Positions 1 to 5,902 of a stretch of 6,075 nucleotides of DNA are shown one piece after another. Below the pieces are notes generated by a model. The model ran no database searches. It saw only the letters and a list, made by a program, of their open reading frames with translations, and was not told where the DNA came from. Both the position numbers and the translations under genes were made by a program. The first letter of the stretch is position 1; every line of letters begins with the position of its first letter. Origin of the DNA: Betaproteobacteria bacterium (GTDB taxonomy: Bacteria > Pseudomonadota > Gammaproteobacteria > Burkholderiales > SG8-39); the NCBI GenBank assembly GCA_011391295.1, contig JAABQT010000108.1, positions 1-6,075 on the forward strand, in the 5' to 3' direction.

Positions 1-2010
1 GTCGTTGGCGACGTCGTCGTACTCCAGCAGCTGCTTGCGGATGTCGAAGTTGCGCGCCTCCACCTTGCGTTGCGCGCTCTCGATCGAGCGCGTGACCATG
101 GCGTGCTCGATCGCCTCGCCCTCGGGCATGCGCAGCATCAGCATGATCTTGTTGATGCGTTCACCGGCGAAGATGCGCAGCAGCGGGTCCTCGAGCGACA
201 GGTAGAAGCGCGAACTGCCCGGATCGCCCTGGCGCCCCGAGCGGCCGCGCAACTGGTTGTCCACGCGGCGCGACTCGTGGCGTTCGGTGCCGATGATGTG
301 CAGGCCGCCCTCGCGGATCACGTGCGCATGCAATGCCGCCCATTCGCTGTGCAGCTTCTCGACGCGCGCCTGCTTGTCCGCCGGCGCGATGTCCTGCGCG
401 GCCTCGATCGGCTCAACCTGCTTCTCCACGCTGCCGCCGAGCACGATGTCGGTGCCGCGCCCCGCCATGTTGGTTGCGATGGTGACCATTTTCGGCCGCC
501 CGGCCTGGGCCACGATTTCGGCTTCCCTCGCATGCTGCTTGGCATTGAGTACCTGGTGCGGCAGCTTGTCCTTGGTCAGCAGCGAGGACAGCAGCTCGGA
601 GGCCTCGATCGACGTGGTGCCCACCAGCACCGGCTGGCCGCGGCCGTAGCAGTCCTTGATGTCGTCGATGATCGCCTTGTGTTTCTCCTTGGCGGTGCGG
701 TACACCAGGTCGAGCCGCTCCTCGCGGATCATGCGATGGTGCGTCGGGATGATCACGGTTTCCAGTCCGTAAATCTCCTGGAACTCATAGGCCTCGGTGT
801 CCGCGGTCCCCGTCATGCCGGCGAGCTTGCGGTACATGCGGAAGAAGTTCTGGAAAGTGATCGAGGCCAGCGTCTGGTTCTCGTTCTGGATCGCTACTTT
901 TTCCTTCGCCTCGACCGCCTGGTGCAGGCCGTCGGACCAGCGCCGCCCCTGCATCAGGCGGCCAGTGAATTCGTCCACGATGATCACTTCGCCGTCCTGC
1001 ACCACGTAGTGCTGATCGCGGTGGAACAGGTTATGCGCGCGCAGCGCGGCATACAGGTGGTGCACCAGGTTGATGTAGGCGGGCTCGTACAGGCTCGCGC
1101 CCTGCGGCAGCATGCCGACGCGTGCCAGGACCTCCTCGGCCCGGGCGTGACCGGCCTCGGACAGCGAGACCTGGTGGTTCTTCTCGTCGACCCAGAAATC
1201 GCCGTCGCCCTTCTCGTCCTTCTGCCGCGCCAGCAGCGGCGCGACCTCGTTCATGCGCGCGTAGACCTCGGTGCGATCCTCGGCCTGGCCGGAAATGATC
1301 AGCGGCGTGCGCGCCTCGTCGATCAGGATCGAGTCCACTTCGTCGACGATGGCGTAGCGCAGCCGGCGCTGGAAGCGCTCCTCGACGCGCATCGCCATGT
1401 TGTCGCGCAGGTAGTCGAAGCCAAACTCGTTGTTGGTGCCGTAAGTGATGTCGGCGGCGTAGGCGGCGCGCTTGTCCTCCGGCTCCATCTGCGGGATGTT
1501 GACGCCCACGGTCAGGCCGAGAAAGGCGTAGATCTTTCCCATCCAGTCGGCGTCGCGCCTGGCGAGGTAGTCGTTCACCGTGACGATGTGCACGCCGCGC
1601 CCGGCGAGCGCGTTGAGGTAGGCCGGTAGCGTGGCCACCAGCGTCTTGCCCTCTCCGGTGCGCATCTCCGCGATCTTGCCGTCGTGCAACACCATGCCGC
1701 CGACCAGCTGCACGTCGAAATGGCGCATCTTCAGCGTGCGCTTGCCCGCTTCGCGCACCACGGCAAACGCCTCCGGAAGCAACTCTTCCAGTCCCTCGCG
1801 TTCGGCGGCTTCCTTGCTCTCGTCGGGCGCCGCGGCAACGCGCTCGGCAAGGCGCCGCCTGTATTCGCCGGTCCTGGCGCGCAGCGCCTCGTCCGACAGG
1901 GCGCCGACGCCGGGCTCGAGTGCGTTGATACGCGCGACCGCGCGCGAGTACTGCTTGAGCAGCCGGTCATTGCGGCTGCCGAAGATCTTGGTGAGGGCTC
2001 TGGTAATCAT
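1..2010 (-). CDS. secA: SecA, preprotein translocase ATPase (C-terminal part beyond window)
   Basis: SecA is the cytosolic and membrane-peripheral ATPase that drives unfolded preproteins through SecYEG. The reading frame is open from the ATG at 2010 to the left edge, giving 670 residues. The N-terminus ([20 protein letters not shown]) is of betaproteobacterial SecA type. Visible motifs are Walker A GEGKT (119-123), motif II DEVD (223-226) in nucleotide-binding domain 1, the preprotein cross-linking domain (about 230-370), the NMAGRGTDI motif (514-522) and the [11 protein letters not shown] motif with its arginines (586-596) in domain 2. The last residues, YDDVAND, fall in the helical scaffold. 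Roughly 230-250 residues are missing: the rest of the scaffold, the wing and the C-terminal tail. No frameshift or internal stop is present. The ATG has no recognisable Shine-Dalgarno. The gene lies 87 bp downstream of the M23 gene on the same strand. Confidence 0.99.
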   Translation of the reverse strand, partial: MITRALTKIFGSRNDRLLKQYSRAVARINALEPGVGALSDEALRARTGEYRRRLAERVAAAPDESKEAAEREGLEELLPEAFAVVREAGKRTLKMRHFDVQLVGGMVLHDGKIAEMRTGEGKTLVATLPAYLNALAGRGVHIVTVNDYLARRDADWMGKIYAFLGLTVGVNIPQMEPEDKRAAYAADITYGTNNEFGFDYLRDNMAMRVEERFQRRLRYAIVDEVDSILIDEARTPLIISGQAEDRTEVYARMNEVAPLLARQKDEKGDGDFWVDEKNHQVSLSEAGHARAEEVLARVGMLPQGASLYEPAYINLVHHLYAALRAHNLFHRDQHYVVQDGEVIIVDEFTGRLMQGRRWSDGLHQAVEAKEKVAIQNENQTLASITFQNFFRMYRKLAGMTGTADTEAYEFQEIYGLETVIIPTHHRMIREERLDLVYRTAKEKHKAIIDDIKDCYGRGQPVLVGTTSIEASELLSSLLTKDKLPHQVLNAKQHAREAEIVAQAGRPKMVTIATNMAGRGTDIVLGGSVEKQVEPIEAAQDIAPADKQARVEKLHSEWAALHAHVIREGGLHIIGTERHESRRVDNQLRGRSGRQGDPGSSRFYLSLEDPLLRIFAGERINKIMLMLRMPEGEAIEHAMVTRSIESAQRKVEARNFDIRKQLLEYDDVAND

Positions 2011-2015
2011 CGATG

Positions 2016-2034
2016 GCGCCAGCGCTGCGGCGCT
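2016..2034 (-). promoter_or_regulatory. Possible hairpin just upstream of the secA start codon
   Basis: On the minus strand, the bases directly before the secA ATG can form AGCGC-CGCA-GCGCT (2034-2021) or, exclusively, GCGCC-8 nt-GGCGC (2033-2016). Both occupy the place where a Shine-Dalgarno would be, and none is present. E. coli controls secA translation through a structure at its ribosome binding site, so control here is conceivable, but a short G+C-rich hairpin is easy to find by chance in this genome. Only the inverted repeats are seen; their function is inference. Confidence 0.3.
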
Positions 2035-2061
2035 CGCGCGGAAATACCCTTGAAACTCAAA

Positions 2062-2070
2062 ATTTTAGCA
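2062..2070 (-). promoter_or_regulatory. secA promoter candidate (extended -10, TGCTAAAAT)
   Basis: The minus strand reads TGCTAAAAT, an extended -10 (TG, one base, then TAAAAT, 5 of 6 to TATAAT), in the 87-bp gap between the M23 gene and secA. It would start a transcript near 2055 with a leader of about 45 nt. No -35 is visible 17 bp upstream, where a G+C-rich hairpin lies, so recognition would rest on the TG element. A near-identical element precedes lpxC. Confidence 0.5.
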
Positions 2071-2072
2071 TG

Positions 2073-2090
2073 GCGGGGCGACCGCCCCGC
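2073..2090 (-). terminator. G+C-rich hairpin after the M23 gene; weak terminator candidate
   Basis: A perfect inverted repeat, GCGGGGCG-2 nt-CGCCCCGC, starts 7 nt after the M23 stop codon. With a realistic loop it gives a 7-bp, all-GC stem with a 4-nt loop. No T-run follows directly: the next bases on the minus strand are CATGCTAAAATTTTG, with four Ts only after a gap. It could attenuate read-through into secA or protect the upstream mRNA 3' end. A full intrinsic terminator is not supported. Confidence 0.35.
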
Positions 2091-2097
2091 GCGGGCA

Positions 2098-3048
2098 CTA
2101 GCGACGCGCGCGTGCGGATTTCTGCGCGGCTTGCGAAGCCAGCACGAAGCGCGCCGGATTCTGCGCCACGCCCTTGAAGCGCACCTCGAAATGCAGGTGC
2201 GGGCCGGTGGAACGGCCGGTGGTGCCGACGTCGGCGACGCGCCGGCCGCGCTGCACGACATCGCCTTCCTTCACGTGCAGCTTGGAAGCGTGCGCGTAGC
2301 GCGTCATCAGGTCGTTGCCGTGGTCGATCTCGACGGCATTGCCGTACTGCGGATGGAAGCCGGCGAAGATGACCACGCCGCCCGCTGCCGCGACAATGGG
2401 CGAGCCCAGATCGGCGAGGAAATCGATGCCTTCATGCATCGCCTGCTGGCCGGTGAACGGATCGATGCGCATGCCGAAGCCGGACGCGTTGAAGGGTGCG
2501 TTCACCGGCATCATGGTGGGAATCAGTTTCTTTTTCACCGCCTGCTCGAACAGCTGCGCCTCGAGCACGCCGAGCATGTCAGTGCGATTTTCCATGTGGC
2601 GCGAAAGCGCGTACAGCTTCTCGCCGAATTCGGCCATTGACAGGTTTTGCGGCGGCAGCGAAGTCGGCTGCGCTCCGCCCAGGCCCGGGGCCTCGCTGAA
2701 GCGGAACTCCTGCGGGCGAATGCCGGCCAGGGTCGACAGGCGATCACCCAGGGCGTCGAGCCGCGCCAGTTGCGCCTGCATCTCGCCCAGCTTGACTGCC
2801 ATCGCGTTCAGATTCTGCTGCACGAATTGGCGTGCGCGCGCGGCTTCGCCTTTTTGCGCCGAGAGCATCAACTCCTGTACCAGGGGAACCTTGATGTCGG
2901 TGGCAAAGCGGAATGTGATCCAGTACAGCCCCGCGGTCAGCGCCATCAGCAGCATGAGTGCCGCCAACACCGACGCCAGCAGGTGGGCCGTGGAGACTTT
3001 CAGCGTTCTGGCCTTGGCCAGCCGGTCGGGGATTACGATAATCTGCAA
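2098..3048 (-). CDS. Membrane-anchored M23 (LytM) family murein endopeptidase
   Basis: This 316-residue protein has a short N-terminal tail, one transmembrane segment (about 21-43), a probable coiled coil (about 60-105) and a C-terminal M23/LytM domain (about 185-300), so the enzyme domain would face the periplasm. The zinc and catalytic residues are all present: H205 and D209 (HEGID), H253 (YAHAS), and H284 and H286 in GPHLHFEV. It should therefore be an active endopeptidase that cuts peptidoglycan cross-links, not a degenerate activator like EnvC or NlpD. The start is TTG at 3048: an in-frame TAG lies directly upstream, GGGAG sits 6 nt before the TTG, and the next in-frame ATG falls inside the membrane helix. 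It is divergent from dciA with a 27-bp gap, and secA follows. The exact substrate and family symbol are not assignable. Confidence 0.93.
   Translation of the reverse strand: MQIIVIPDRLAKARTLKVSTAHLLASVLAALMLLMALTAGLYWITFRFATDIKVPLVQELMLSAQKGEAARARQFVQQNLNAMAVKLGEMQAQLARLDALGDRLSTLAGIRPQEFRFSEAPGLGGAQPTSLPPQNLSMAEFGEKLYALSRHMENRTDMLGVLEAQLFEQAVKKKLIPTMMPVNAPFNASGFGMRIDPFTGQQAMHEGIDFLADLGSPIVAAAGGVVIFAGFHPQYGNAVEIDHGNDLMTRYAHASKLHVKEGDVVQRGRRVADVGTTGRSTGPHLHFEVRFKGVAQNPARFVLASQAAQKSARARR
3014..3042 (+). promoter_or_regulatory. dciA promoter candidate (TTGGCC-17-GATAAT)
   Basis: The plus strand has TTGGCC at 3014-3019 (4 of 6 to TTGACA), a 17-bp spacer and GATAAT at 3037-3042 (5 of 6 to TATAAT). 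The geometry suits sigma-70 and would start transcription near 3049, about 27 nt before the preferred dciA start. It lies entirely inside the first codons of the divergent M23 gene, as expected where almost no intergenic DNA is available. Confidence 0.45.
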
Positions 3049-3054
3049 CTAACG

Positions 3055-3062
3055 CTCCCTTT
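3055..3062 (-). promoter_or_regulatory. Ribosome binding site that fixes the TTG start of the M23 gene
   Basis: The minus strand reads AAAGGGAG, then 6 nt including an in-frame TAG, then TTG. This SD match at good spacing is the main reason for calling the TTG. It falls in the gap between the divergent M23 and dciA starts. Confidence 0.65.
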
Positions 3063-3075
3063 GGCCCAACTCCAC

Positions 3076-3582
3076 GTGCATCCGTCCAACATCGACCGCT
3101 TCCTTGCCGCCGACGAGGATCTGCGTCCCCTCGTCGCGAAAGCGCATGAAATCCGTGCGCTCACCCGGCTCTGTGTCGAGTTTCTGCCGACCGGGCTGGC
3201 GCGCCAACTGCGCGCCGCCAACCTCAGGGACGGCGAACTCTCGTTGCTTGCCGCGAACCCTGCGACCGCGGCGAAGCTGAAAATGATTGCAGAGAGCCTG
3301 CGTAAGTTCTTGTTACGTCAGGGTTCGAAGGTTAATTTAGTTTCAGTGAGGGTGCAACCAAGCAGTGCACATCCGCAGCCATCCCCGGCGCCCAAGGCGA
3401 GCACCCTCTCCAGCGTCGGAATCTCTGAATTATCAGCACTTTATGACCGGCTTGGGCCGGATTCGCCCGCGCGCGCAGCCCTCGGGGTGTTGTTACGGCG
3501 CCAAAGTGTCAGACCGCCCCCAGCAGACGTTCCCCGAAAACCAGCAGCAGGGCGAAAACGGCCAGGTAAAGCGCGTACTTGA
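3076..3582 (+). CDS. dciA: DciA (DUF721) replicative helicase loader
   Basis: DciA helps load the DnaB helicase in most bacteria that lack the phage-derived DnaC/DnaI loaders. The 168-residue product has the DUF721 core at about residues 5-93 (for example NPATAAKLKMIAESLRKFLL), a variable linker rich in P, S and A (95-110), a second conserved-looking helix (LSALYDRLGPDSPARAAL, 119-136), then a basic, proline-rich tail from about 143. GTG at 3076 is preferred because the family-like sequence begins there; TTG at 3061 is an in-frame alternative. Neither has an SD. It is the only plus-strand gene. The last 74 bp overlap the minus-strand membrane ORF. Codon use is odd: three TTA leucines (residues 80, 88, 119), many A-ending codons in the tail, and an A+T-rich middle. 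The family call rests on recognition, not an alignment. Confidence 0.85.
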   Translation: MHPSNIDRFLAADEDLRPLVAKAHEIRALTRLCVEFLPTGLARQLRAANLRDGELSLLAANPATAAKLKMIAESLRKFLLRQGSKVNLVSVRVQPSSAHPQPSPAPKASTLSSVGISELSALYDRLGPDSPARAALGVLLRRQSVRPPPADVPRKPAAGRKRPGKART

Positions 3583-3694
3583 AGCTCAGCCAGCCGTAGC
3601 GCAGATACCGGCGCTCGGCGGTAACGAGGTACATCAGTATGCAACCGCCGATCGCGACCGCAACCAGCAGCCCCAGGACCCGGATCAGCAACAC
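3509..3694 (-). CDS. Small two-helix membrane protein directly after lpxC (61 aa, function unknown)
   Basis: I do not recognise a named family. The sequence shows two hydrophobic segments (about 3-24 and 40-58) joined by a positive loop (RRYLRYGW, 28-35, plus K39). By the positive-inside rule this is an inner-membrane hairpin with the loop in the cytoplasm and both ends outside. The start is GTG at 3694, immediately after the lpxC TAG stop, which suggests translational coupling. Codon choice supports a real gene: I count 51 of 61 codons ending in G or C, as for the neighbours. The 3' end overlaps the dciA tail by 74 bp on the opposite strand. Any role in envelope or LpxC control would be guilt by association only. 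A TTG or CTG one or two codons further in could also be the start. Confidence 0.75.
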   Translation of the reverse strand: MLLIRVLGLLVAVAIGGCILMYLVTAERRYLRYGWLSFKYALYLAVFALLLVFGERLLGAV

Positions 3695-4609
3695 CTAGGC
3701 CGGCTGCAACACCAGGCCGGCAACACCCGCGGGCGCCTCGTCGGCGCGCTCGAAACTGGCCATCTCCCACCCGGCGGCATCCGCCAGCAGCGCACGCAGC
3801 AGTTGGTTGTTGAGCGCGTGGCCGGACTTGTGCGCGGAAAAAGCGCCCAGCAGCGGCCGGCCGAGCAGGTACAGATCGCCAATGGCATCGAGCACCTTGT
3901 GGCGGATGAACTCGTCGGCGAAGCGCAGGCCGTCGGCGTTCAGCAAGCGATACTCGTCGAGCACCAGGGCGTTGTCGAAACCGCCGCCAAGCGCGAACCC
4001 GTCCTCGCGCAACTGCTCGACGTCGTGCATGAATCCAAAGGTGCGCGCGCGCGCGATTTCCCTCAGGTAGGAGGTCTCGGCGAAATCGACGCTCACCGCC
4101 TGGCGCGTCTTGTCGATGACCGGATGATTGAACACAATGGAAAAAGACAGCCGCAGCCCTTCGTAGGGCTCGAGGCGCGCCCACTTGTCGCCTTCGCGCA
4201 CCTCCACCGCGCGCTTCACGCGCAGGAAGCGCTTGGGCGCCTCGAGCTCCACGAGTCCGGCCTGCTGCAATAGCAGTGCGAACGGCGCCGCACTGCCATC
4301 CATGATCGGCACTTCGGGTCCGTCGATATCCACGTAGGCGTTGTCCACGCCGAGTCCGGCGAGCGCCGACATCAGGTGCTCCACCGTGTAGACCTTCGCA
4401 CCCTGATGCACGAGGCACGAGGACAGCCGCGTCTCGCCAACCAGGTCGGCGCGCGCCGGGATGTCGACGGGCGGTGTGAGGTCGATGCGGCGAAACGTGA
4501 TGCCGGTGTCCGGCTGCGCCGGCCGCAACGCGATGTTGACCTGCTGGCCCGTATGCAGGCCGACGCCCCGCGCGCGGATCAGGGTCTTGAGTGTGCGTTG
4601 CTTGAGCAT
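3695..4609 (-). CDS. lpxC: LpxC, UDP-3-O-acyl-N-acetylglucosamine deacetylase
   Basis: LpxC is the zinc deacetylase that catalyses the committed step of lipid A synthesis in the cytoplasm. The 304-residue product matches the E. coli length of 305 and is collinear with it. The catalytic set is intact: E77 and H78 (TVEHL), H237 and D241 (RHKVLD) and H264 (KSGHALNN), each one less than in E. coli. [17 protein letters not shown] and [13 protein letters not shown] motifs (here ARARTFGFM) are present. The start is ATG at 4609, giving MLKQRTLK; a longer TTG-started reading to 4681 adds 24 unconserved residues and is not supported. AAGAAG at 4616-4621 is a weak SD. The gene follows ftsZ by 102 bp and has its own promoter candidate. 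The C-terminus, GLVLQPA, is non-polar and ends next to the start of the small membrane ORF. Confidence 0.99.
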   Translation of the reverse strand: MLKQRTLKTLIRARGVGLHTGQQVNIALRPAQPDTGITFRRIDLTPPVDIPARADLVGETRLSSCLVHQGAKVYTVEHLMSALAGLGVDNAYVDIDGPEVPIMDGSAAPFALLLQQAGLVELEAPKRFLRVKRAVEVREGDKWARLEPYEGLRLSFSIVFNHPVIDKTRQAVSVDFAETSYLREIARARTFGFMHDVEQLREDGFALGGGFDNALVLDEYRLLNADGLRFADEFIRHKVLDAIGDLYLLGRPLLGAFSAHKSGHALNNQLLRALLADAAGWEMASFERADEAPAGVAGLVLQPA

Positions 4610-4634
4610 GCGTAACTTCTTGAGCGAATGGCGA

Positions 4635-4643
4635 ATTCTAGCA
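4635..4643 (-). promoter_or_regulatory. lpxC promoter candidate (extended -10, TGCTAGAAT)
   Basis: The minus strand reads TGCTAGAAT in the ftsZ-lpxC gap, an extended -10 with TAGAAT 5 of 6 to consensus. It would start transcription near 4628, giving a leader of about 19 nt. No convincing -35 is seen at 16-18 bp. It differs at one base from the element before secA. It would let lpxC be expressed apart from ftsA-ftsZ, though read-through is also likely because no strong terminator is seen after ftsZ. Confidence 0.5.
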
Positions 4644-4711
4644 GACGCGGACGACGCAGCGCCTCCGGCAAGGAGGACCAAAGCGCTCCGCCGCCCGTAC
4701 TGCCGGATCCG

Positions 4712-5872
4712 CTAGTCAGCCTGCTTGCGCAGGAACGCCGGGATGTCGTACTTGTCCACCCCGCTTTGCTGCAAAGCCTCCACGGTGGAGGCCCGGTTGC
4801 GCCGGATCACGGCAGGCACCGACTCGAGCTGGCTGTAGTCCACCGCGCCCGAGTGCGGCTGGTTGTCGGTGCCGGTCCTTTGCGAGACCACCAGTTGCGG
4901 CTTGGACTGGCGCGCGGCGAGCGGCGCTCCCAGGCCGGTGGCAACCACCGTCACGCGCAACTCGTCGCCCAGCGCGTCGTCGTAGACGCCGCCGTAGATG
5001 ATAGTGGCGTCCTCTGCCGCGAATGCGCGCACGGTGTTCATCACTTCCTTGGTCTCGCGCAGCTTCAGGCTGGCACGCGATGCGCTGATGTTGATCAGCA
5101 CGCCGCGCGCGCCGGCGAGGTTGACGCCCTCCAGCAGGGGGCAGGCAATGGCCTGCTCGGCGGCGATGCGGGCGCGATCGATGCCGCTCGCGGCCGCCGA
5201 CCCCATCATCGCCATGCCCTGCTCGGACATCACCGTGCGCACGTCCTGAAAATCGACGTTCACCAGCCCGGGCTGGTTGATGATCTCGGCGATGCCCGCC
5301 ACCGCGCTGTTGAGCACGTCGTCGGCCGCCTTGAACGCCTCTTCCTGCGTCACGTCCTCGCCCAGGACCTCTTCCAGCTTGTCGTTGAGAATCACGATCA
5401 GCGAGTCCACGTGCGGCGCCATTTCGTTGATGCCCTGCTCGGCGATCTTCGTGCGCTTGGAGCCTTCGAAGGAAAACGGCTTGGTGACCACCGCGACAGT
5501 GAGGATGCCGAGCGAGCGCGCCACCTCCGCGATCACCGGCCCGGCGCCGGTGCCGGTGCCCCCGCCCATGCCCGCCGTGATGAACACCATGTGCGCGCCC
5601 GAAATCGCTTCCTCGATGCGCTCCCGCTCAGCGATTGCCACCGCACGCGCCTCCTCGGGCTTGGCGCCCGACCCCAGCCCGCTGCTGCCAAGCTGGATCT
5701 GGTGGCGCGACTTGTTGCGCGACAGCACCTGCCCGTCGGTATTGATGGCGATGAACTCCACGCCCTCGACGCCCTGCTCGATCATGTGGTTGACGGCGTT
5801 GCCGCCGGCGCCACCGACCCCGATCACCTTGATGACCGGCCCCGCTGACTGGCTATCTACGATCTCGAACAT
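4712..5872 (-). CDS. ftsZ: FtsZ, tubulin-like cell division GTPase
   Basis: FtsZ polymerises at mid-cell with GTP to form the Z ring that organises septal wall synthesis. The 386-residue product is complete. The N-terminal Rossmann-like GTPase domain has GVGGAGGNAV (18-27) and the tubulin signature GGGTGTG (103-109). The T7 synergy loop is NVDFQD (205-210), with D207 and D210 supplying catalysis to the neighbouring subunit. The C-terminal activation domain runs to about 316 (VTVVATGLG). A short variable linker (about 317-375) leads to the conserved C-terminal peptide DIPAFLRKQ (376-384), the docking site for FtsA, ZipA and other partners. ATG at 5872 is preceded by AAGGAGG at 7-nt spacing. 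The gene is 30 bp downstream of ftsA and presumably cotranscribed with it. Nothing is atypical in the sequence. Confidence 0.99.
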   Translation of the reverse strand: MFEIVDSQSAGPVIKVIGVGGAGGNAVNHMIEQGVEGVEFIAINTDGQVLSRNKSRHQIQLGSSGLGSGAKPEEARAVAIAERERIEEAISGAHMVFITAGMGGGTGTGAGPVIAEVARSLGILTVAVVTKPFSFEGSKRTKIAEQGINEMAPHVDSLIVILNDKLEEVLGEDVTQEEAFKAADDVLNSAVAGIAEIINQPGLVNVDFQDVRTVMSEQGMAMMGSAAASGIDRARIAAEQAIACPLLEGVNLAGARGVLINISASRASLKLRETKEVMNTVRAFAAEDATIIYGGVYDDALGDELRVTVVATGLGAPLAARQSKPQLVVSQRTGTDNQPHSGAVDYSQLESVPAVIRRNRASTVEALQQSGVDKYDIPAFLRKQAD

Positions 5873-5879
5873 GGTGTTT

Positions 5880-5886
5880 CCTCCTT
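5880..5886 (-). promoter_or_regulatory. Strong ribosome binding site for ftsZ
   Basis: The minus strand reads AAGGAGG, 7 nt before the ftsZ ATG. This is by far the best SD in the window, in line with FtsZ being needed in much greater amount than FtsA from a shared transcript. Confidence 0.85.
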
Positions 5887-5902
5887 GCCTGTGAGAACGA
5901 CG

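Noticed and set aside
70..1629. Plus-strand open frame of 519 codons
   Set aside because: It lies wholly antisense to secA, whose frame shows every expected motif. The long opposite frame, rich in H, R, V, L, D and A, is the usual mirror of G+C-rich codon bias. No domain is recognisable.
2011..2300. SecM-like arrest peptide upstream of secA
   Set aside because: The gene before secA is an M23 peptidase with no arrest-like C-terminal motif, and the 87-bp gap holds no credible small ORF.
1684..2640. Plus-strand open frame of 318 codons
   Set aside because: It spans the secA start, the intergenic gap and most of the M23 gene in antisense. It is a shadow frame.
2647..3075. Upstream extension of the dciA frame to an ATG at 2647
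   Set aside because: The added residues are antisense to the M23 gene and look like shadow sequence. The family-like sequence begins near 3076.
3459..3472. Inverted repeat CCGGC-TTGG-GCCGG as a terminator for either strand
   Set aside because: It is only 5 bp, lies inside dciA coding sequence and has no T-run on either strand.
4038..4055. Alternating CG tract as a repeat or recombination element
   Set aside because: It encodes the conserved ARARTFG segment of LpxC with GCG and CGC codons, so codon choice explains it.
3441..4418. Minus-strand frame of 325 codons overlapping lpxC
   Set aside because: It is out of frame with lpxC, which has an intact catalytic set, and its arginine-rich low-complexity translation is typical of a shifted G+C-rich frame.
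4610..4681. 24-residue N-terminal extension of LpxC
   Set aside because: It would need a TTG start, covers the promoter candidate, and lies upstream of the conserved MLKQRTLK start found across LpxC proteins.
4652..4695. Imperfect hairpin after ftsZ (CCTCC-TTGCC-GGAGG with AGCG/CGCT flanks)
   Set aside because: The stem is short with an asymmetric bulge and no T-run follows, so it is not supported as a terminator.
4628..5848. Plus-strand open frame of 406 codons
   Set aside because: It is antisense to ftsZ and has the same histidine-, arginine- and aspartate-rich shadow composition, with no recognisable domain.
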